From NCBI RefSeq assembly GCF_001431415.1, contig NZ_LDJI01000009.1, positions 62,001-126,000 of the forward strand: 64,000 nucleotides of DNA. Direction: 5' to 3'. Below are positions 1-8,899 of the stretch, piece after piece. This DNA comes from Stenotrophomonas humi. Its GTDB lineage: Bacteria > Pseudomonadota > Gammaproteobacteria > Xanthomonadales > Xanthomonadaceae. Position 1 is the stretch's first letter, and each line of letters starts with the position of its first letter. The position numbers and the translations under genes are program-made. The notes beneath the pieces are model-generated. The model was not told where the DNA came from. It did no database searches and worked only from the letters and a program-made list of their open reading frames with translations.

Positions 1-1449
1 AGCGTCAAACAAGCCGCGCCCCTTGTCCGACTGCCCGCCCGCGCTGCCGGCCACCTGCCGTTGCGATGCACCCCAATCGTCCGAACGCACCGCAGAATCC
101 CAGCCCCCACTACGGTCCTGCGGCTTCGGTCCCGCACCGGCACTGGTACCTGGCCTCGGTGAAGGATTGGCGGCGGCATTGTTGCCCTGCGCTGTGTTGC
201 CCTGCGCGACATTGCTGAATTGCGCCGAGGTGGCCGCGCCGGTGCCGGTTGCGCTGGCAGGCTTGGCAACCGCAGCCGCCGCTGCGGTGGACGACGTCGC
301 GGCATCGGGCACACCCGGAAGCTGCCGCTCACGCACCGCGACCGTCGGCGTTTTGAGCTGCACGTTGTTGGTTTCGGTGGAACGCAGTTGAGCCATGTTT
401 ACCGGTTGTGTCGGCGCTGCATCCACCTGCCGCTCGCGCACCGCCATTTCAGGGCCGGTCATCTGCACATCAGCCACACGCTGGCGCACCTGCGACATCG
501 CGACCTGCTGTTGCGGCATCACCTCGATCTGCCGCTCACGCACCTGCACGTCCGGCGCCTTCAACTGCGGCTGCACGCTGGGCAGCGCGCGGGCGGACTG
601 AGTGACCTGCGGGCGATCGGTCGCCGTTTCCACCACCCGCTCGCGTACCTGCACTTGAGGCACGCTGACGCTCGGCGTGGCCAGGGTGGGTGGCCGCAGC
701 GTTGGTGGCGGCAACACGAAATCCGTTGTCGGCTGCTGCGCCTCGGTTACCTGCAGCGGCTGCGCAGTCGGCATTTCAGGTGAAGGCTTCGATGCATCGA
801 TCGGCACCAACGGCTGTTCGTCATCCGTCGCTTCGGCAGGAGTCGCAGCAGCCGTCGCAGTCGACTCGACGGACGCCGTCGCAGGCGCCGCTGCTGCCGA
901 GGCACTGGCACTGGCATTCGCAGCCGCCGATGAAGCTGATGCGGATGCCGCCGCCGACGCATCCGCCTGCTGTTGGCCCTGGGCCTGTGGCGCACCACCG
1001 CCCTCTTCGTCCGGCGTACCGCGACCGATGTATTCGACCTGTACACGCTCGCCTTCTTCGGCGCTCTGTTCCGGCGACGGGCTGCGTATCAGCGCCACCC
1101 ACACCAGCAGCAAGGCAAACAACAAATGCAGCGCAGCGCTGAAGAACGCTGCAATCCAGCGCATCACGCGCTGGTCGCGCGGCGGTGGATCACCGCCCTG
1201 CCAAAGCAACAGCAGCATCGTCAGCAAGAAGGGGCGCGGCATCGGCGCGGGCGCACGCGGCCGCTCAGGCTTGGCTGCGATCACGCCGGCCACATCGCCA
1301 TCGGCAAAAGCCGACATCGCCTTGGACACGCGCGTGCGCACCCAGTGGCTCCAGCTATACGGCATGCCGGTGCGACGGTCGTGCAAGATGCTGGCCTGCC
1401 GGCGCGCAGCCAGCAGGTCAATAAGGTCGGTAACTGACGTCACCGGCAT
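1..1449 (-). CDS. transmembrane repetitive protein (3' end outside window)
   Basis: An open frame of 483 codons runs leftward from an ATG at 1449 and leaves the window without a stop. The first 95 residues are soluble, one membrane segment lies at about 98-121, and the rest is an Ala/Ser/Gln/Pro-rich, probably periplasmic region. That region carries four copies of a V-x-V-R-E-R(-Q) motif near residues 267, 301, 336 and 371, giving a repeat of about 35 residues. GAGG overlaps the nfuA stop codon and the ATG follows that stop by 15 bases, so the gene is probably cotranscribed with nfuA. Xanthomonad genomes carry similar proteins annotated only as transmembrane repetitive protein. The single N-terminal helix and Pro/Ala-rich periplasmic stretch recall TonB or TolA stalks, but the C-terminus is not visible, so no function is assigned. 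Confidence 0.8.
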   Translation of the reverse strand, partial: MPVTSVTDLIDLLAARRQASILHDRRTGMPYSWSHWVRTRVSKAMSAFADGDVAGVIAAKPERPRAPAPMPRPFLLTMLLLLWQGGDPPPRDQRVMRWIAAFFSAALHLLFALLLVWVALIRSPSPEQSAEEGERVQVEYIGRGTPDEEGGGAPQAQGQQQADASAAASASASSAAANASASASAAAAPATASVESTATAAATPAEATDDEQPLVPIDASKPSPEMPTAQPLQVTEAQQPTTDFVLPPPTLRPPTLATPSVSVPQVQVRERVVETATDRPQVTQSARALPSVQPQLKAPDVQVRERQIEVMPQQQVAMSQVRQRVADVQMTGPEMAVRERQVDAAPTQPVNMAQLRSTETNNVQLKTPTVAVRERQLPGVPDAATSSTAAAAAVAKPASATGTGAATSAQFSNVAQGNTAQGNNAAANPSPRPGTSAGAGPKPQDRSGGWDSAVRSDDWGASQRQVAGSAGGQSDKGRGLFDA

Positions 1450-1464
1450 GCGGCGGCTATCGCC

Positions 1465-2058
1465 TCAGCCCGCGCGCGGGATATACGGGGCCTGACCGGT
1501 GTCATGGTCAGTGGCATCGCGCACGGCGGTCACGCCGGGCACCCGTCCCATCAAGGTCTTCTCGATCCCCTGCTTCAAGGTCACATCGGCCATGCCGCAA
1601 CCGTGGCAGCCGCCGCCGAAGCGCAGCAACACCACGCCATCGGCGGATACTTCCTGCACCGCCACCCGCCCACCGTGTGAGGCCAGCTGCGGATTGATCT
1701 CGTTTTCGACCACCCAATGCACGCGCTCAACCATCGAGGCGGCATCGCCGGGCGCTTCGCCCTTGATCTTCGGCGCCTTGATGGTCAACTGCTGGGTGCC
1801 GGCGGCCTGGGTGACGAAGTCGATCTCGGCACCGTCCAGCCAGCCCACGCTGGTGGCGGCCACATACAAAGTGAAGCCATCGCAATCCACCGCCCACTCG
1901 TCACCGAGCAGTTCGCTGGGGTCGGCAAACTCCAGGCGCGCATCAGCGCGCGGCGTGCCGGGCTCGACGGCGCTCAGGCGCACGCCCATGCCGGGCACGG
2001 CTTCGCGTTCGATCAACTTGCGGAAATAGCTTTGAGCGGTATCTGAGATCTGGATCAT
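1465..2058 (-). CDS. nfuA: Fe-S biogenesis protein NfuA
   Basis: The 197-aa protein delivers 4Fe-4S clusters to apo-enzymes in the cytoplasm. Residues 1-95 form a degenerate A-type (IscA-like) scaffold domain that lacks the usual cysteines. The C-terminal half is an Nfu domain with the cluster-binding C-H-G-C motif inside [11 protein letters not shown]. Length and domain order match NfuA of gammaproteobacteria. The ATG at 2058 has no Shine-Dalgarno sequence. A TAGAAT hexamer ends seven bases before it, which suggests a leaderless mRNA. The repetitive membrane protein follows 15 bases downstream, and the pterin dehydratase gene is divergent. Confidence 0.96.
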   Translation of the reverse strand: MIQISDTAQSYFRKLIEREAVPGMGVRLSAVEPGTPRADARLEFADPSELLGDEWAVDCDGFTLYVAATSVGWLDGAEIDFVTQAAGTQQLTIKAPKIKGEAPGDAASMVERVHWVVENEINPQLASHGGRVAVQEVSADGVVLLRFGGGCHGCGMADVTLKQGIEKTLMGRVPGVTAVRDATDHDTGQAPYIPRAG

Positions 2059-2064
2059 GCGGGT

Positions 2065-2070
2065 ATTCTA
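2065..2070 (-). promoter_or_regulatory. -10 element of nfuA (predicted leaderless start)
   Basis: On the minus strand TAGAAT is followed by six bases and then the nfuA ATG, so transcription would begin at or next to the start codon. No good -35 hexamer is seen 17 bases upstream, so this rests on the -10 match and the missing ribosome binding site. Confidence 0.45.
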
Positions 2071-2148
2071 GCCGTGTCTTGGTTGACGCTGATGGGACAC
2101 TGATTCCAGCGGCGGCACTGTTCAGTCACCTGCTTGATGGAGGTTCCC

Positions 2149-2496
2149 ATGGCCCCTGACCTGATTCCCCTGGCGCAAGCCCATTGCATCCCGCGCAAAG
2201 GCAGCGAGCACCGGCTCGGCCAGGCCCGCCTGGCAGAACTACTGGCGCAACTGCCCGGCTGGGAACTGGCCGAGAGCGGCCAGGCGCTGGTCCGTACATT
2301 CCGCTTTGACAACTACTACGGCACCATGGCCTTTGTGAACGCGCTGGCCTGGATCGCGCACGCCGAAGACCACCACCCGGATCTGGGCGTGCACTACGAC
2401 CGCGCTGTGGTGCGGTTCTCCACCCACGATGTGGGCGGCCTGAGCGAGAACGACTTCATCTGTGCCGCCAAGGCATCCGCACTAACGGAGCAATGA
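2149..2496 (+). CDS. phhB: pterin-4a-carbinolamine dehydratase
   Basis: The 115-aa protein dehydrates 4a-hydroxytetrahydrobiopterin, recycling the pterin cofactor of aromatic amino acid hydroxylases; homologues also bind transcription factors. The family signature H-x-x-x-H-H-P is present as [13 protein letters not shown], with a conserved E-N-D-F near the C-terminus. The ATG at 2149 is chosen because GGAGG at 2139-2143 lies five bases upstream; an in-frame TTG at 2134 has no such site. phhA, the usual partner, is not in the window. The following lipoprotein gene starts one base after the stop codon, so the two are cotranscribed. Confidence 0.93.
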   Translation: MAPDLIPLAQAHCIPRKGSEHRLGQARLAELLAQLPGWELAESGQALVRTFRFDNYYGTMAFVNALAWIAHAEDHHPDLGVHYDRAVVRFSTHDVGGLSENDFICAAKASALTEQ

Positions 2497-2497
2497 C

Positions 2498-2914
2498 ATG
2501 AAACTGCGCCTGCTGCTGGGCTCCCTCGCTGCCGCCGTTTCGCTGGCCGCCTGCAACTCCTCCGATCAACCGGCCGCCCCGGTCATCGCTCCGACCGAAG
2601 TCGCCGCCGTGCAGACCCCGCCGCCGGACTACCCGGCCGATCTGGCCTGCACCGGCGTGGGCGGTAAAAGCGTGCTCAAGGTGGTCGTCGGCCCGCAGGG
2701 CACACCGACCGAAGTGGCGCTGCTTACCAGCAGCGGCAACAGCCGGCTGGATGACTCGGCCATCGCCCGCGTGCGCGAGTGGAAGTTCAATGCCGCGACC
2801 CGCAACGGCCAGCCGGTGCCGACCACCATCCAGGTGCCGGTGAGCTTCAATCCGCCGGACCCCAAGCCCAACGAATGCTTTGCCATTGAAGAGCAGGCAC
2901 GCCGCGGCGGCTGA
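2498..2914 (+). CDS. lipoprotein with TonB C-terminal-like domain
   Basis: The 138-aa product has a lipoprotein signal peptide with lipobox SLAAC and acylated Cys19, a short Pro-rich linker, and then a TonB-C-like fold. Seen in that fold are YPADLACTG, VLKVVVGPQG and the S-R-L-D-D-S-A-x-x-x-V-R-x-W-K-F signature that the TonB C-terminal family shares. It lacks the N-terminal transmembrane anchor and long Pro-Glu/Lys span of true TonB, so it is unlikely to transduce energy. A role at the inner face of the outer membrane or as a periplasmic scaffold is more likely (inference). It starts one base after phhB, and zupT follows 15 bases later. Confidence 0.85.
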   Translation: MKLRLLLGSLAAAVSLAACNSSDQPAAPVIAPTEVAAVQTPPPDYPADLACTGVGGKSVLKVVVGPQGTPTEVALLTSSGNSRLDDSAIARVREWKFNAATRNGQPVPTTIQVPVSFNPPDPKPNECFAIEEQARRGG

Positions 2915-2929
2915 TCGCCCGGCTTCTAC

Positions 2930-3739
2930 ATGCACGGAATCTCCACTGACAATCTATGGATGGCGTTCGGGCTGACGTTCGCGGCCGGGCTTGCCACGGC
3001 CATCGGCAGCCTGATGGTGTTGTTCTCCAAGCGCCCGAACCCGCGCCTGCTGGCCTTCGGGTTGGCATTCGCCGGCGGCGCCATGGTTTACGTGTCGCTG
3101 TCGGAAATCCTGAACAAGTCCATCGCCTCGTTCGCCCTGAGCTATGGCGACCGGCTCGGTTTCACCTACGGCACGCTGTGGTTTCTGGGCGGCGTTCTAC
3201 TGGTGGTGCTGATCGACCACCTGGTCCCGAATCCACACGAAACCCTGGACAAGCAGGACCCGGCGTTCAAGGAAAAGAACCGCAGCAGCATCCGCCGGGT
3301 CGGCCTGCTCAGCGCCGTGGCCATTACCGCCCACAACTTCCCGGAAGGCCTGGCAACCTTCTTCGCCACCCTGGAAAGCCCTTCGGTCGGCTTGCCACTG
3401 GCCTTCGCCATCGCCATCCACAACATCCCCGAAGGCATCGCCATCGCGGTGCCGGTGTACTTCGCCACCGGCCGCAAGTCCTACGCCTTCGGCGCCAGCC
3501 TGCTATCAGGCCTGGCTGAACCGGTCGGCGCGGCCATCGGCTATTTCGCCCTGGCCGGCTCATTGTCGCACGCCACCTTCGGCGCCGTGTTCGGCCTGAT
3601 CGCCGGGATCATGGTGTTCCTGGCCCTGGACGAACTGCTGCCGGCAGCCAAGCGTTACGCCAAGGGCCACGAGACCGTCTACGGCCTGGTCATCGGCATG
3701 GCCACCATCGCCATCAGCCTGGTGCTGTTCAAGTGGTGA
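2930..3739 (+). CDS. zupT: zinc transporter ZupT (ZIP family)
   Basis: The 269-aa inner-membrane protein imports Zn(II) and other divalent metals. It has about eight hydrophobic segments. The two ZIP metal-site motifs are visible as HNFPEG near residue 136 and HNIPEG near residue 166, in the spacing expected of ZupT. Length matches the bacterial family (about 260-270 aa). It is the last gene of a phhB-lipoprotein-zupT run and converges on rluC. Confidence 0.96.
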   Translation: MHGISTDNLWMAFGLTFAAGLATAIGSLMVLFSKRPNPRLLAFGLAFAGGAMVYVSLSEILNKSIASFALSYGDRLGFTYGTLWFLGGVLLVVLIDHLVPNPHETLDKQDPAFKEKNRSSIRRVGLLSAVAITAHNFPEGLATFFATLESPSVGLPLAFAIAIHNIPEGIAIAVPVYFATGRKSYAFGASLLSGLAEPVGAAIGYFALAGSLSHATFGAVFGLIAGIMVFLALDELLPAAKRYAKGHETVYGLVIGMATIAISLVLFKW

Positions 3740-3872
3740 TGAAGCAGGGACTCGGGGTGTTGGAGCCGGGAATGAGAGAAGGCTCGCTGCTTCTCGGTCC
3801 TTGATGAATCTGGGGACCAAGAAGCCACAGCCGCATTCACCTTTGATGCGGATCCGGTTGACTCATTCAATA

Positions 3873-3900
3873 AAGGGCGGGGATTTGCAGCCCCGCCCTT
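3873..3900. terminator. hairpin between convergent zupT and rluC
   Basis: A perfect 10-bp GC-rich stem (3873-3882 with 3891-3900) encloses an 8-base loop midway between the two convergent genes. Neither side has a long T run, so efficiency is uncertain. Confidence 0.55.
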
Positions 3901-3924
3901 CTGCAGCCGGACCTTCTGGCTTGC

Positions 3925-4899
3925 TCAGGCCAGGCGATCCAGCGCCTCGACCAGCTCTGGCGCCAGCGGCGCATTGAGCACGTAGGGCGTCTTGCCGGCG
4001 TCCAGCGCGAATTCCAGCGACGCCGCATGCAGGAACAGGCGTTTCAGGCCAATCTGCTCACGAAGGCGCTTGTTGACGGCAGGATCGCCGTACTTGTCGT
4101 CCGCAGCCACCGCATGCCCGATATGCTGGGCATGCACGCGGATCTGATGGGTCCGCCCGGTCTCGATCCGCACCTCACAATATGAATGTCCACCGCGGCG
4201 CTCCAGCACGCGGAAGTGGCTCAACGATGCCTTGCCGGACGGATTGACCTGGACATGACGTTCGCCACCCTGTCTCAAACCAACGTGCAACGGCGCGTCC
4301 ACGCTCATCACGCCATCGGGCATGCGGCCGACCAGCAGGGTCAGATAGCGCTTCTGGATGCCACCCCGGTCTTCACGCATCAAGGCCTGCAGCTCGGTCA
4401 GCGCTGAACGCTTCTTTGCAAGGATCAACAGCCCGGAGGTATCACGATCCAGCCGGTGAACCAGCTCCAGGTTCTGGTTCGGACGCAGCGCCCGCATCGT
4501 CTCGATGGCGCCATGGCTGATCCCGCTACCGCCGTGGCTGGCCACGCCGGAAGGCTTGTTGATCACCAGCAACTTGGCATCTTCAAAGACGATGGCCTGC
4601 TCCATCCGTTCCAGGAAGCTGGCGGGTGGCGGCGCATTTTCTCCGACCTCATTGAGATTGACGGGCGGGATACGAACCTCCTCCCCCCCCTCAAGCTTGC
4701 GGTCGGCCTTGGCGCGACCGCCATTCACCCGCACCTGTCCGCTTCGGACCAGCTTGTAGACCAGGCTGCGGGGCGCGCCCTTGAGCTGGCCGAGCAGGAA
4801 GTTGTCCAAGCGCTGTCCCGCCCTGTCTTCGGGAACCTTGATCATGCGCACGCTGGTCTTGGCGGCGGGCGGGGTGTTGCGTTGGTCGGAGTCAGTCAT
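3925..4899 (-). CDS. rluC: 23S rRNA pseudouridine(955/2504/2580) synthase RluC
   Basis: The 324-aa protein isomerises specific uridines of 23S rRNA. An S4 RNA-binding domain occupies about residues 20-90 (R-L-D-N-F-L, Y-K-L-V-R-S-G-Q-V-R-V-N-G). The RluA-family catalytic domain follows with the signature HRLDRDTSGLL, whose aspartate is the nucleophile. An S4 domain together with the rne neighbour distinguishes RluC from RluA and fits the E. coli arrangement. The gene is divergent from rne, and its start lies beside the predicted rne promoter. Confidence 0.93.
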   Translation of the reverse strand: MTDSDQRNTPPAAKTSVRMIKVPEDRAGQRLDNFLLGQLKGAPRSLVYKLVRSGQVRVNGGRAKADRKLEGGEEVRIPPVNLNEVGENAPPPASFLERMEQAIVFEDAKLLVINKPSGVASHGGSGISHGAIETMRALRPNQNLELVHRLDRDTSGLLILAKKRSALTELQALMREDRGGIQKRYLTLLVGRMPDGVMSVDAPLHVGLRQGGERHVQVNPSGKASLSHFRVLERRGGHSYCEVRIETGRTHQIRVHAQHIGHAVAADDKYGDPAVNKRLREQIGLKRLFLHAASLEFALDAGKTPYVLNAPLAPELVEALDRLA

Positions 4900-4913
4900 C
4901 AGCCTATTTATTC

Positions 4914-4922
4914 TGCTACACT
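4914..4922 (+). promoter_or_regulatory. extended -10 promoter element proposed for rne
   Basis: TGCTACACT has the extended -10 form TGn-TACACT, about 390 bases before the rne ATG. The -35 position is weak, which is common when TGn is present. Transcription would start near 4929. Confidence 0.45.
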
Positions 4923-4928
4923 CGGGCC

Positions 4929-5311
4929 GCGATATAAGGGTTTGATTTCGTTGGAAGTTGGTCAGGGCCAGAAGCCCCGCTCCCTACGAATCCGGCACAG
5001 TGCGCGGCCACCGCCCCCGGGGCGGCCATGTTAGCGGCTCGTCGGCGTTCCCGGCCATCGCCGGGTGCCAAAAGGCATCCGTGCTGGACGAATCATATGT
5101 CCCGTGCGACGCCCCGGTCACGGCCGGATGCGGCCGCCGGCCCTGAAACACCTATAAAACAAGAATAGAAGCGCTCCCGCGGCCTGCCGTGGTGTCGTAG
5201 CGCTGGAAACCCAAGCTGCCCTACCCGCGCCTGCGCGATTGGACAGCGACCCGTGTCCAGAGGCGAAACCCCATGGCGTTCCGCGCGGTAGCAGCGCGCG
5301 AGGAACGCACA
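4929..5311 (+). promoter_or_regulatory. long structured 5' leader of rne
   Basis: About 380 bases separate the proposed start site from the rne ATG. Hairpins visible by eye include a GC-rich stem at 5011-5025, a 7-bp stem with an AAAA loop at 5063-5080, a two-part stem at 5170-5204 (AGCGCT outer; CCGCGG with CCGTGG inner), a 6-bp stem at 5240-5259, and CGCGC/GCGCG just before AGGAA at 5301. E. coli rne has a leader of similar length that RNase E binds to control its own mRNA. The same role is inferred here. A 46-codon Arg-rich frame (5028-5168) lies within the leader and may be fortuitous. Confidence 0.6.
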
Positions 5312-8300
5312 ATGAAGCGAATGCTGATCAATGCCACGCAGGCTGAAGAACTGCGCGTGGCCATCGTCGACGGGCAGAACCTGTACGACATCGACATCGA
5401 ACAGCCGTCGAAGGAACAGAAAAAGTCCAACATCTACAAGGGCCGCATCACCCGCCTGGAGCCGTCGCTCGAGGCCGCCTTTGTCGAGTACGGCGGCGAA
5501 CGTCACGGCTTTCTGCCGCTGAAGGAAATCTCCCGCGATTATTTCCAGGCTGGCGTCGACCATAACAAGGCCGGCATCAAGGAACTCCTGCGCGAAGGCC
5601 AGGAAATCGTTGTCCAGGTGGACAAGGATGAGCGTGGCAACAAGGGCGCCGCCCTGACCACCTTCATCTCGCTGGCCGGCCGCTACATGGTGCTGATGCC
5701 CAATTCACCGTCCGCTGGCGGCGTTTCGCGTCGCATCGAGGGTGAAGACCGCGCCGCACTGAAGGAAGCGCTGGACAAGCTCGACATTCCGGACGACATG
5801 GGCGTGATCATCCGCACCGCCGGCGTCGGCCGCGATGCTGAAGAGCTGCAGTGGGATCTGGACTATCTGCTCCAGGTCTGGCGTTCGATCGCCGAAGCCG
5901 CACTGACCAAGCCTGCACCGTTCCTGATCTACCAGGAATCGCGTCTGATCGTGCGTGCCCTGCGCGACTACCTGCGCTCGGACATCGGCGAGATCCTGGT
6001 CGACACCGAAGAACTGTATGAGACCGCACGCGAGTTCATGCAGCAGGTGATGCCGCAGACCCTGCGCAAGCTCAAGCATTACAAAGACGACATTCCGCTG
6101 TTCAACCGCTTCCAGATCGAATCGCAGATCGAAGCGATCTACGAGCGCAACGTGCGCCTGCCTTCGGGCGGCTCGATCGTGGTTGACCAGACCGAAGCGC
6201 TGACCGCCGTCGACGTGAACTCGGCCCGTGCCACCAAGGGCACCGACATCGAGGACACCGCGTTCCAGACCAACCTGGAGGCTGCTGAAGAAGTGGCCCG
6301 CCAGCTGCGTCTGCGCGACCTGGGCGGCCTGGTGGTCATCGATTTCATCGACATGTCTTCGAGCAAGCACCAGCGCGAAGTCGAGAACCGCCTGCAGAAC
6401 GCACTGAAGTACGACCGCGCCCGCGTTCAGCTGGGCCGCATCTCACGCTTCGGCCTGATGGAAATGAGCCGTCAGCGCCTGCGTCCGAGCCTGGGTGAAT
6501 CCAGCCAGATCGTCTGCCCGCGCTGCGACGGCCAGGGCCGGATGCGCAGCATCGAGTCGCTGTCGCTGTCGATCATTCGCGTTGCCGAAGAGCACGCCAT
6601 GAAGGAAAACACCGGGCAGGTGCTGGTACAGGCCCCGGTGGAGATCGCCAACTACCTGCTCAACGAAAAGCGCAGCGCGCTGCGCGAGATCGAAACTCGC
6701 CACGATGCACCGATCATCATCGTCGCCGACGAGCAGCTGCATACCCCGCACTACGAAGTCACGCGCCTGCGCGACAACGAAATGGGCGAGGAATCGGGCA
6801 AGCCCAGCTACCAGCGCGGCACGCCGCGCAAGCTGCCGGTGCACGCTCTTACCAAGGCGCAACTGAACATTCCGCCGGCACCGGCGGTTACCCACGTCAA
6901 GCACAGCCAGCCGGCTCCGCTGCGCGAGATCGTCGAAGACGCAGCCCCGGCAGCTCCGGTCGCCCCGGCTCCGGCCGCCCCGGCCGCAGGCGGCGTGATG
7001 GGCTGGCTCAAGCGCGTGTTCGGTGGCGAAGCTGCCCCGGCAGCAGCACCGGCCCAGCCGCAGCGCCAGGACGGTGGCCGCAACAACCGCAACGATCGCA
7101 ACCAGCGTCGTGACGGTCGTGGTGGCAACAATGGTCCGCAGGCACGCAATGGCGGAAACGGCAATCGCCGCGATGAGCGCCGTGAAGACCGTCGCCAGGG
7201 CGGCAACAACGCCCAGCCGCAGGCTCAGGATCAGAACAGCGGCCAGCCGCAGAAGCCGCGTAACGAACAGCAGCAACAGCCCAAGCAGCCGCGCAATGAA
7301 CAAGGCCAGCAGGGCAAGCCGCGCAACGAACAGCAGCAACAGCCCAAGCAGCCGAAGCAGCCGAAGCAGCCCCGGCCGCAGGATGCCGAGAAGGCTGCTC
7401 AGCAGCAGCCGGCAAACGAGAAGCCCGCGCGTCAGCCGCAGGCCGACGTTCAGTCGACTGCCAATGCCGTCGTTGCCGCAGGTACCGTTGCCGCAGCGGA
7501 AGTGGTCAATCTGCCGGTAGCACCGGCCGCTGCAGCACCGCAGGCTGTCGAAGCCGCCAAGCCGGTCATCGAGTCCGATGAGAAGGTGTCAGCAGTCGCA
7601 GTCACCGACGAAACCGCATCTGCCGTTGCAGGTGAAGAAGGCAACGGCGAAGCCGGCAGCCGTCGTCGTCGCGGTCGTCGCGGCGGTCGTCGCCGTCGTC
7701 GTGGCAATGCCGAAGGCGCCGCCGCAGGCGAAATGCAGGGCGCTGATGAGGATGGCATCGAGGAATTCGAGGACGGCGAAGCAGCTGAAGCTTCGGCGAG
7801 CCCGGCCAGCAGCCAGCCCGAGTTCGACTTTGAAGACGAGCCCAGCAGTGCCTCGGCACCGGTGAAGGCCGTGCAGGCCCAGCCTGCCGCCGCAACCAAC
7901 GCAGCACCTGCTGTCGCCGCTCCGGTTGCCGTGGCCGCTGTTGCTGAAACGAAGATTGTCGAGACCAAGCCGGAAGCCGTTGTCGCACCGACGCCGGCCG
8001 CCGCGATCTCGGCAGCTCCGGTTGCAGAAGTCGCACCTGCTCCGGCAGCTCCCGCTCCGGTTGTCGCCGAGGCAGCACCGGCCGTGATCGAAGCACCGGT
8101 TGCCGTTGAAGTGCCCGCTGTCGAAACCGCTCCCGTGGTCACCGCGGCGCCGGTCGTCGCAACTCCGGTGGTCGTTGAAGCCCCGAAGCCGGAGCCGACC
8201 GCTGTCCAGATCGCATCGACTCCGGCCCTGGTTGCTGTTGAAGCCGCTGCCCCGGTCGCGATTGAAGTGACCCCGGCACCGGCAGCACCTGTCGCGACCT

Positions 8301-8503
8301 CGCAGGAAGCCGTGGCCGCGGTGGCACCAGAGAACGGCCAGTTGTTTGCCCGTGAGGCGTCGGCTGAAAGTGACCCGCAGCAGGCCAAACCGCAGGGCGA
8401 CGAAGCAGCTGTCATCGCAGGCAGCCCCGTCGCTGTCGAAGCGGCCAAGGTCGCAGCAGCGGCCGAAAAAGAAGTGGAAGAAGATCAGCCGCGCAACGTC
8501 TGA
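5312..8503 (+). CDS. rne: ribonuclease E
   Basis: The 1063-aa endoribonuclease starts mRNA decay and processes rRNA and tRNA as the degradosome core. The N-terminal half has the S1 domain (about residues 36-120), the DNase I-like catalytic aspartates Asp301 and Asp344, and the zinc link C-P-R-C at 402-405. From about residue 510 the protein becomes a disordered tail with Arg/Asn/Gln-rich RNA-binding stretches, an Arg-rich block near 780-800 and a long Ala/Pro/Val region. The ATG at 5312 is chosen because the conserved N-terminus [10 protein letters not shown] begins there behind AGGAA; an upstream in-frame ATG at 5273 lies in the leader. A 30-base exact repeat lies in the tail. Confidence 0.97.
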   Translation: MKRMLINATQAEELRVAIVDGQNLYDIDIEQPSKEQKKSNIYKGRITRLEPSLEAAFVEYGGERHGFLPLKEISRDYFQAGVDHNKAGIKELLREGQEIVVQVDKDERGNKGAALTTFISLAGRYMVLMPNSPSAGGVSRRIEGEDRAALKEALDKLDIPDDMGVIIRTAGVGRDAEELQWDLDYLLQVWRSIAEAALTKPAPFLIYQESRLIVRALRDYLRSDIGEILVDTEELYETAREFMQQVMPQTLRKLKHYKDDIPLFNRFQIESQIEAIYERNVRLPSGGSIVVDQTEALTAVDVNSARATKGTDIEDTAFQTNLEAAEEVARQLRLRDLGGLVVIDFIDMSSSKHQREVENRLQNALKYDRARVQLGRISRFGLMEMSRQRLRPSLGESSQIVCPRCDGQGRMRSIESLSLSIIRVAEEHAMKENTGQVLVQAPVEIANYLLNEKRSALREIETRHDAPIIIVADEQLHTPHYEVTRLRDNEMGEESGKPSYQRGTPRKLPVHALTKAQLNIPPAPAVTHVKHSQPAPLREIVEDAAPAAPVAPAPAAPAAGGVMGWLKRVFGGEAAPAAAPAQPQRQDGGRNNRNDRNQRRDGRGGNNGPQARNGGNGNRRDERREDRRQGGNNAQPQAQDQNSGQPQKPRNEQQQQPKQPRNEQGQQGKPRNEQQQQPKQPKQPKQPRPQDAEKAAQQQPANEKPARQPQADVQSTANAVVAAGTVAAAEVVNLPVAPAAAAPQAVEAAKPVIESDEKVSAVAVTDETASAVAGEEGNGEAGSRRRRGRRGGRRRRRGNAEGAAAGEMQGADEDGIEEFEDGEAAEASASPASSQPEFDFEDEPSSASAPVKAVQAQPAAATNAAPAVAAPVAVAAVAETKIVETKPEAVVAPTPAAAISAAPVAEVAPAPAAPAPVVAEAAPAVIEAPVAVEVPAVETAPVVTAAPVVATPVVVEAPKPEPTAVQIASTPALVAVEAAAPVAIEVTPAPAAPVATSQEAVAAVAPENGQLFAREASAESDPQQAKPQGDEAAVIAGSPVAVEAAKVAAAAEKEVEEDQPRNV
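7262..7354 (+). repeat. 63-nt period tandem repeat within rne tail
   Basis: A 30-base sequence at 7262-7291 recurs exactly at 7325-7354, giving a 63-base (21-codon) period that encodes [10 protein letters not shown] units of the RNase E tail. It lies in frame within the gene and is a likely site of length variation between strains. Confidence 0.8.
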
Positions 8504-8525
8504 TCCGCAACCACTGCACTAACGA

Positions 8526-8555
8526 AGAGCGGCCGGAAACGGCCGCTCTTTTTTA
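8526..8555 (+). terminator. rho-independent terminator of rne
   Basis: A 10-bp stem (8526-8535 with 8540-8549) closed by a GAAA tetraloop is followed by a T run, starting 22 bases after the rne stop. Confidence 0.9.
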
Positions 8556-8823
8556 TGGCTCTGGTGCCGCGCCTAAAGCTCCCCGCGCATCGGCCACCCC
8601 CAACGATGGCTTGAACCACAACACTGGCAGGGGACTCCAACGGCGCACCGGATGACGACACCACGCAGCTGCAGCGCGCATCCTGCACAGCAGCCTCCGA
8701 CGCAAAGGGCTTCAGCAAGCTGGCGAAAGCCCGTGGATTGGTCATTCAGGCCATCGGCGAAGCCCCTGCAGAGCATGGCCCCGCTCCACGGATGACGATC
8801 ACAGATCCGCGTGCATGAACACA
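8556..8823. other. intergenic stretch without a supported gene
   Basis: About 270 bases lie between the rne terminator and the terminator of the GacA-like gene. A plus-strand frame of 67 codons (8615-8815, stop at 8816) reads like protein but has no ATG, GTG or TTG near its beginning. No RNA gene or repeat was recognised. Confidence 0.5.
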
Positions 8824-8825
8824 TG

Positions 8826-8850
8826 AAAAAAGAGCGGCCATGGGCCGCTC
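8826..8850 (-). terminator. rho-independent terminator of the GacA-like regulator
   Basis: On the minus strand an 8-bp stem GAGCGGCC/GGCCGCTC with a 3-base loop is followed by six T, 50 bases past the stop codon. Confidence 0.9.
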
Positions 8851-8899
8851 CTTCTTCATACATCCGTGGCTGTCACCTACCAGCAACGCCAATGGGACC

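Noticed and set aside
5028..5168. Arg-rich 46-codon gene in the rne leader
   Set aside because: It lies wholly in a structured leader and has no conserved feature; kept only as a note on the leader.
7450..8448. Minus-strand frame of 332 codons, Ala/Thr/Gly-rich
   Set aside because: It is antisense to the repetitive Ala/Pro/Val tail of RNase E; the composition follows from that bias.
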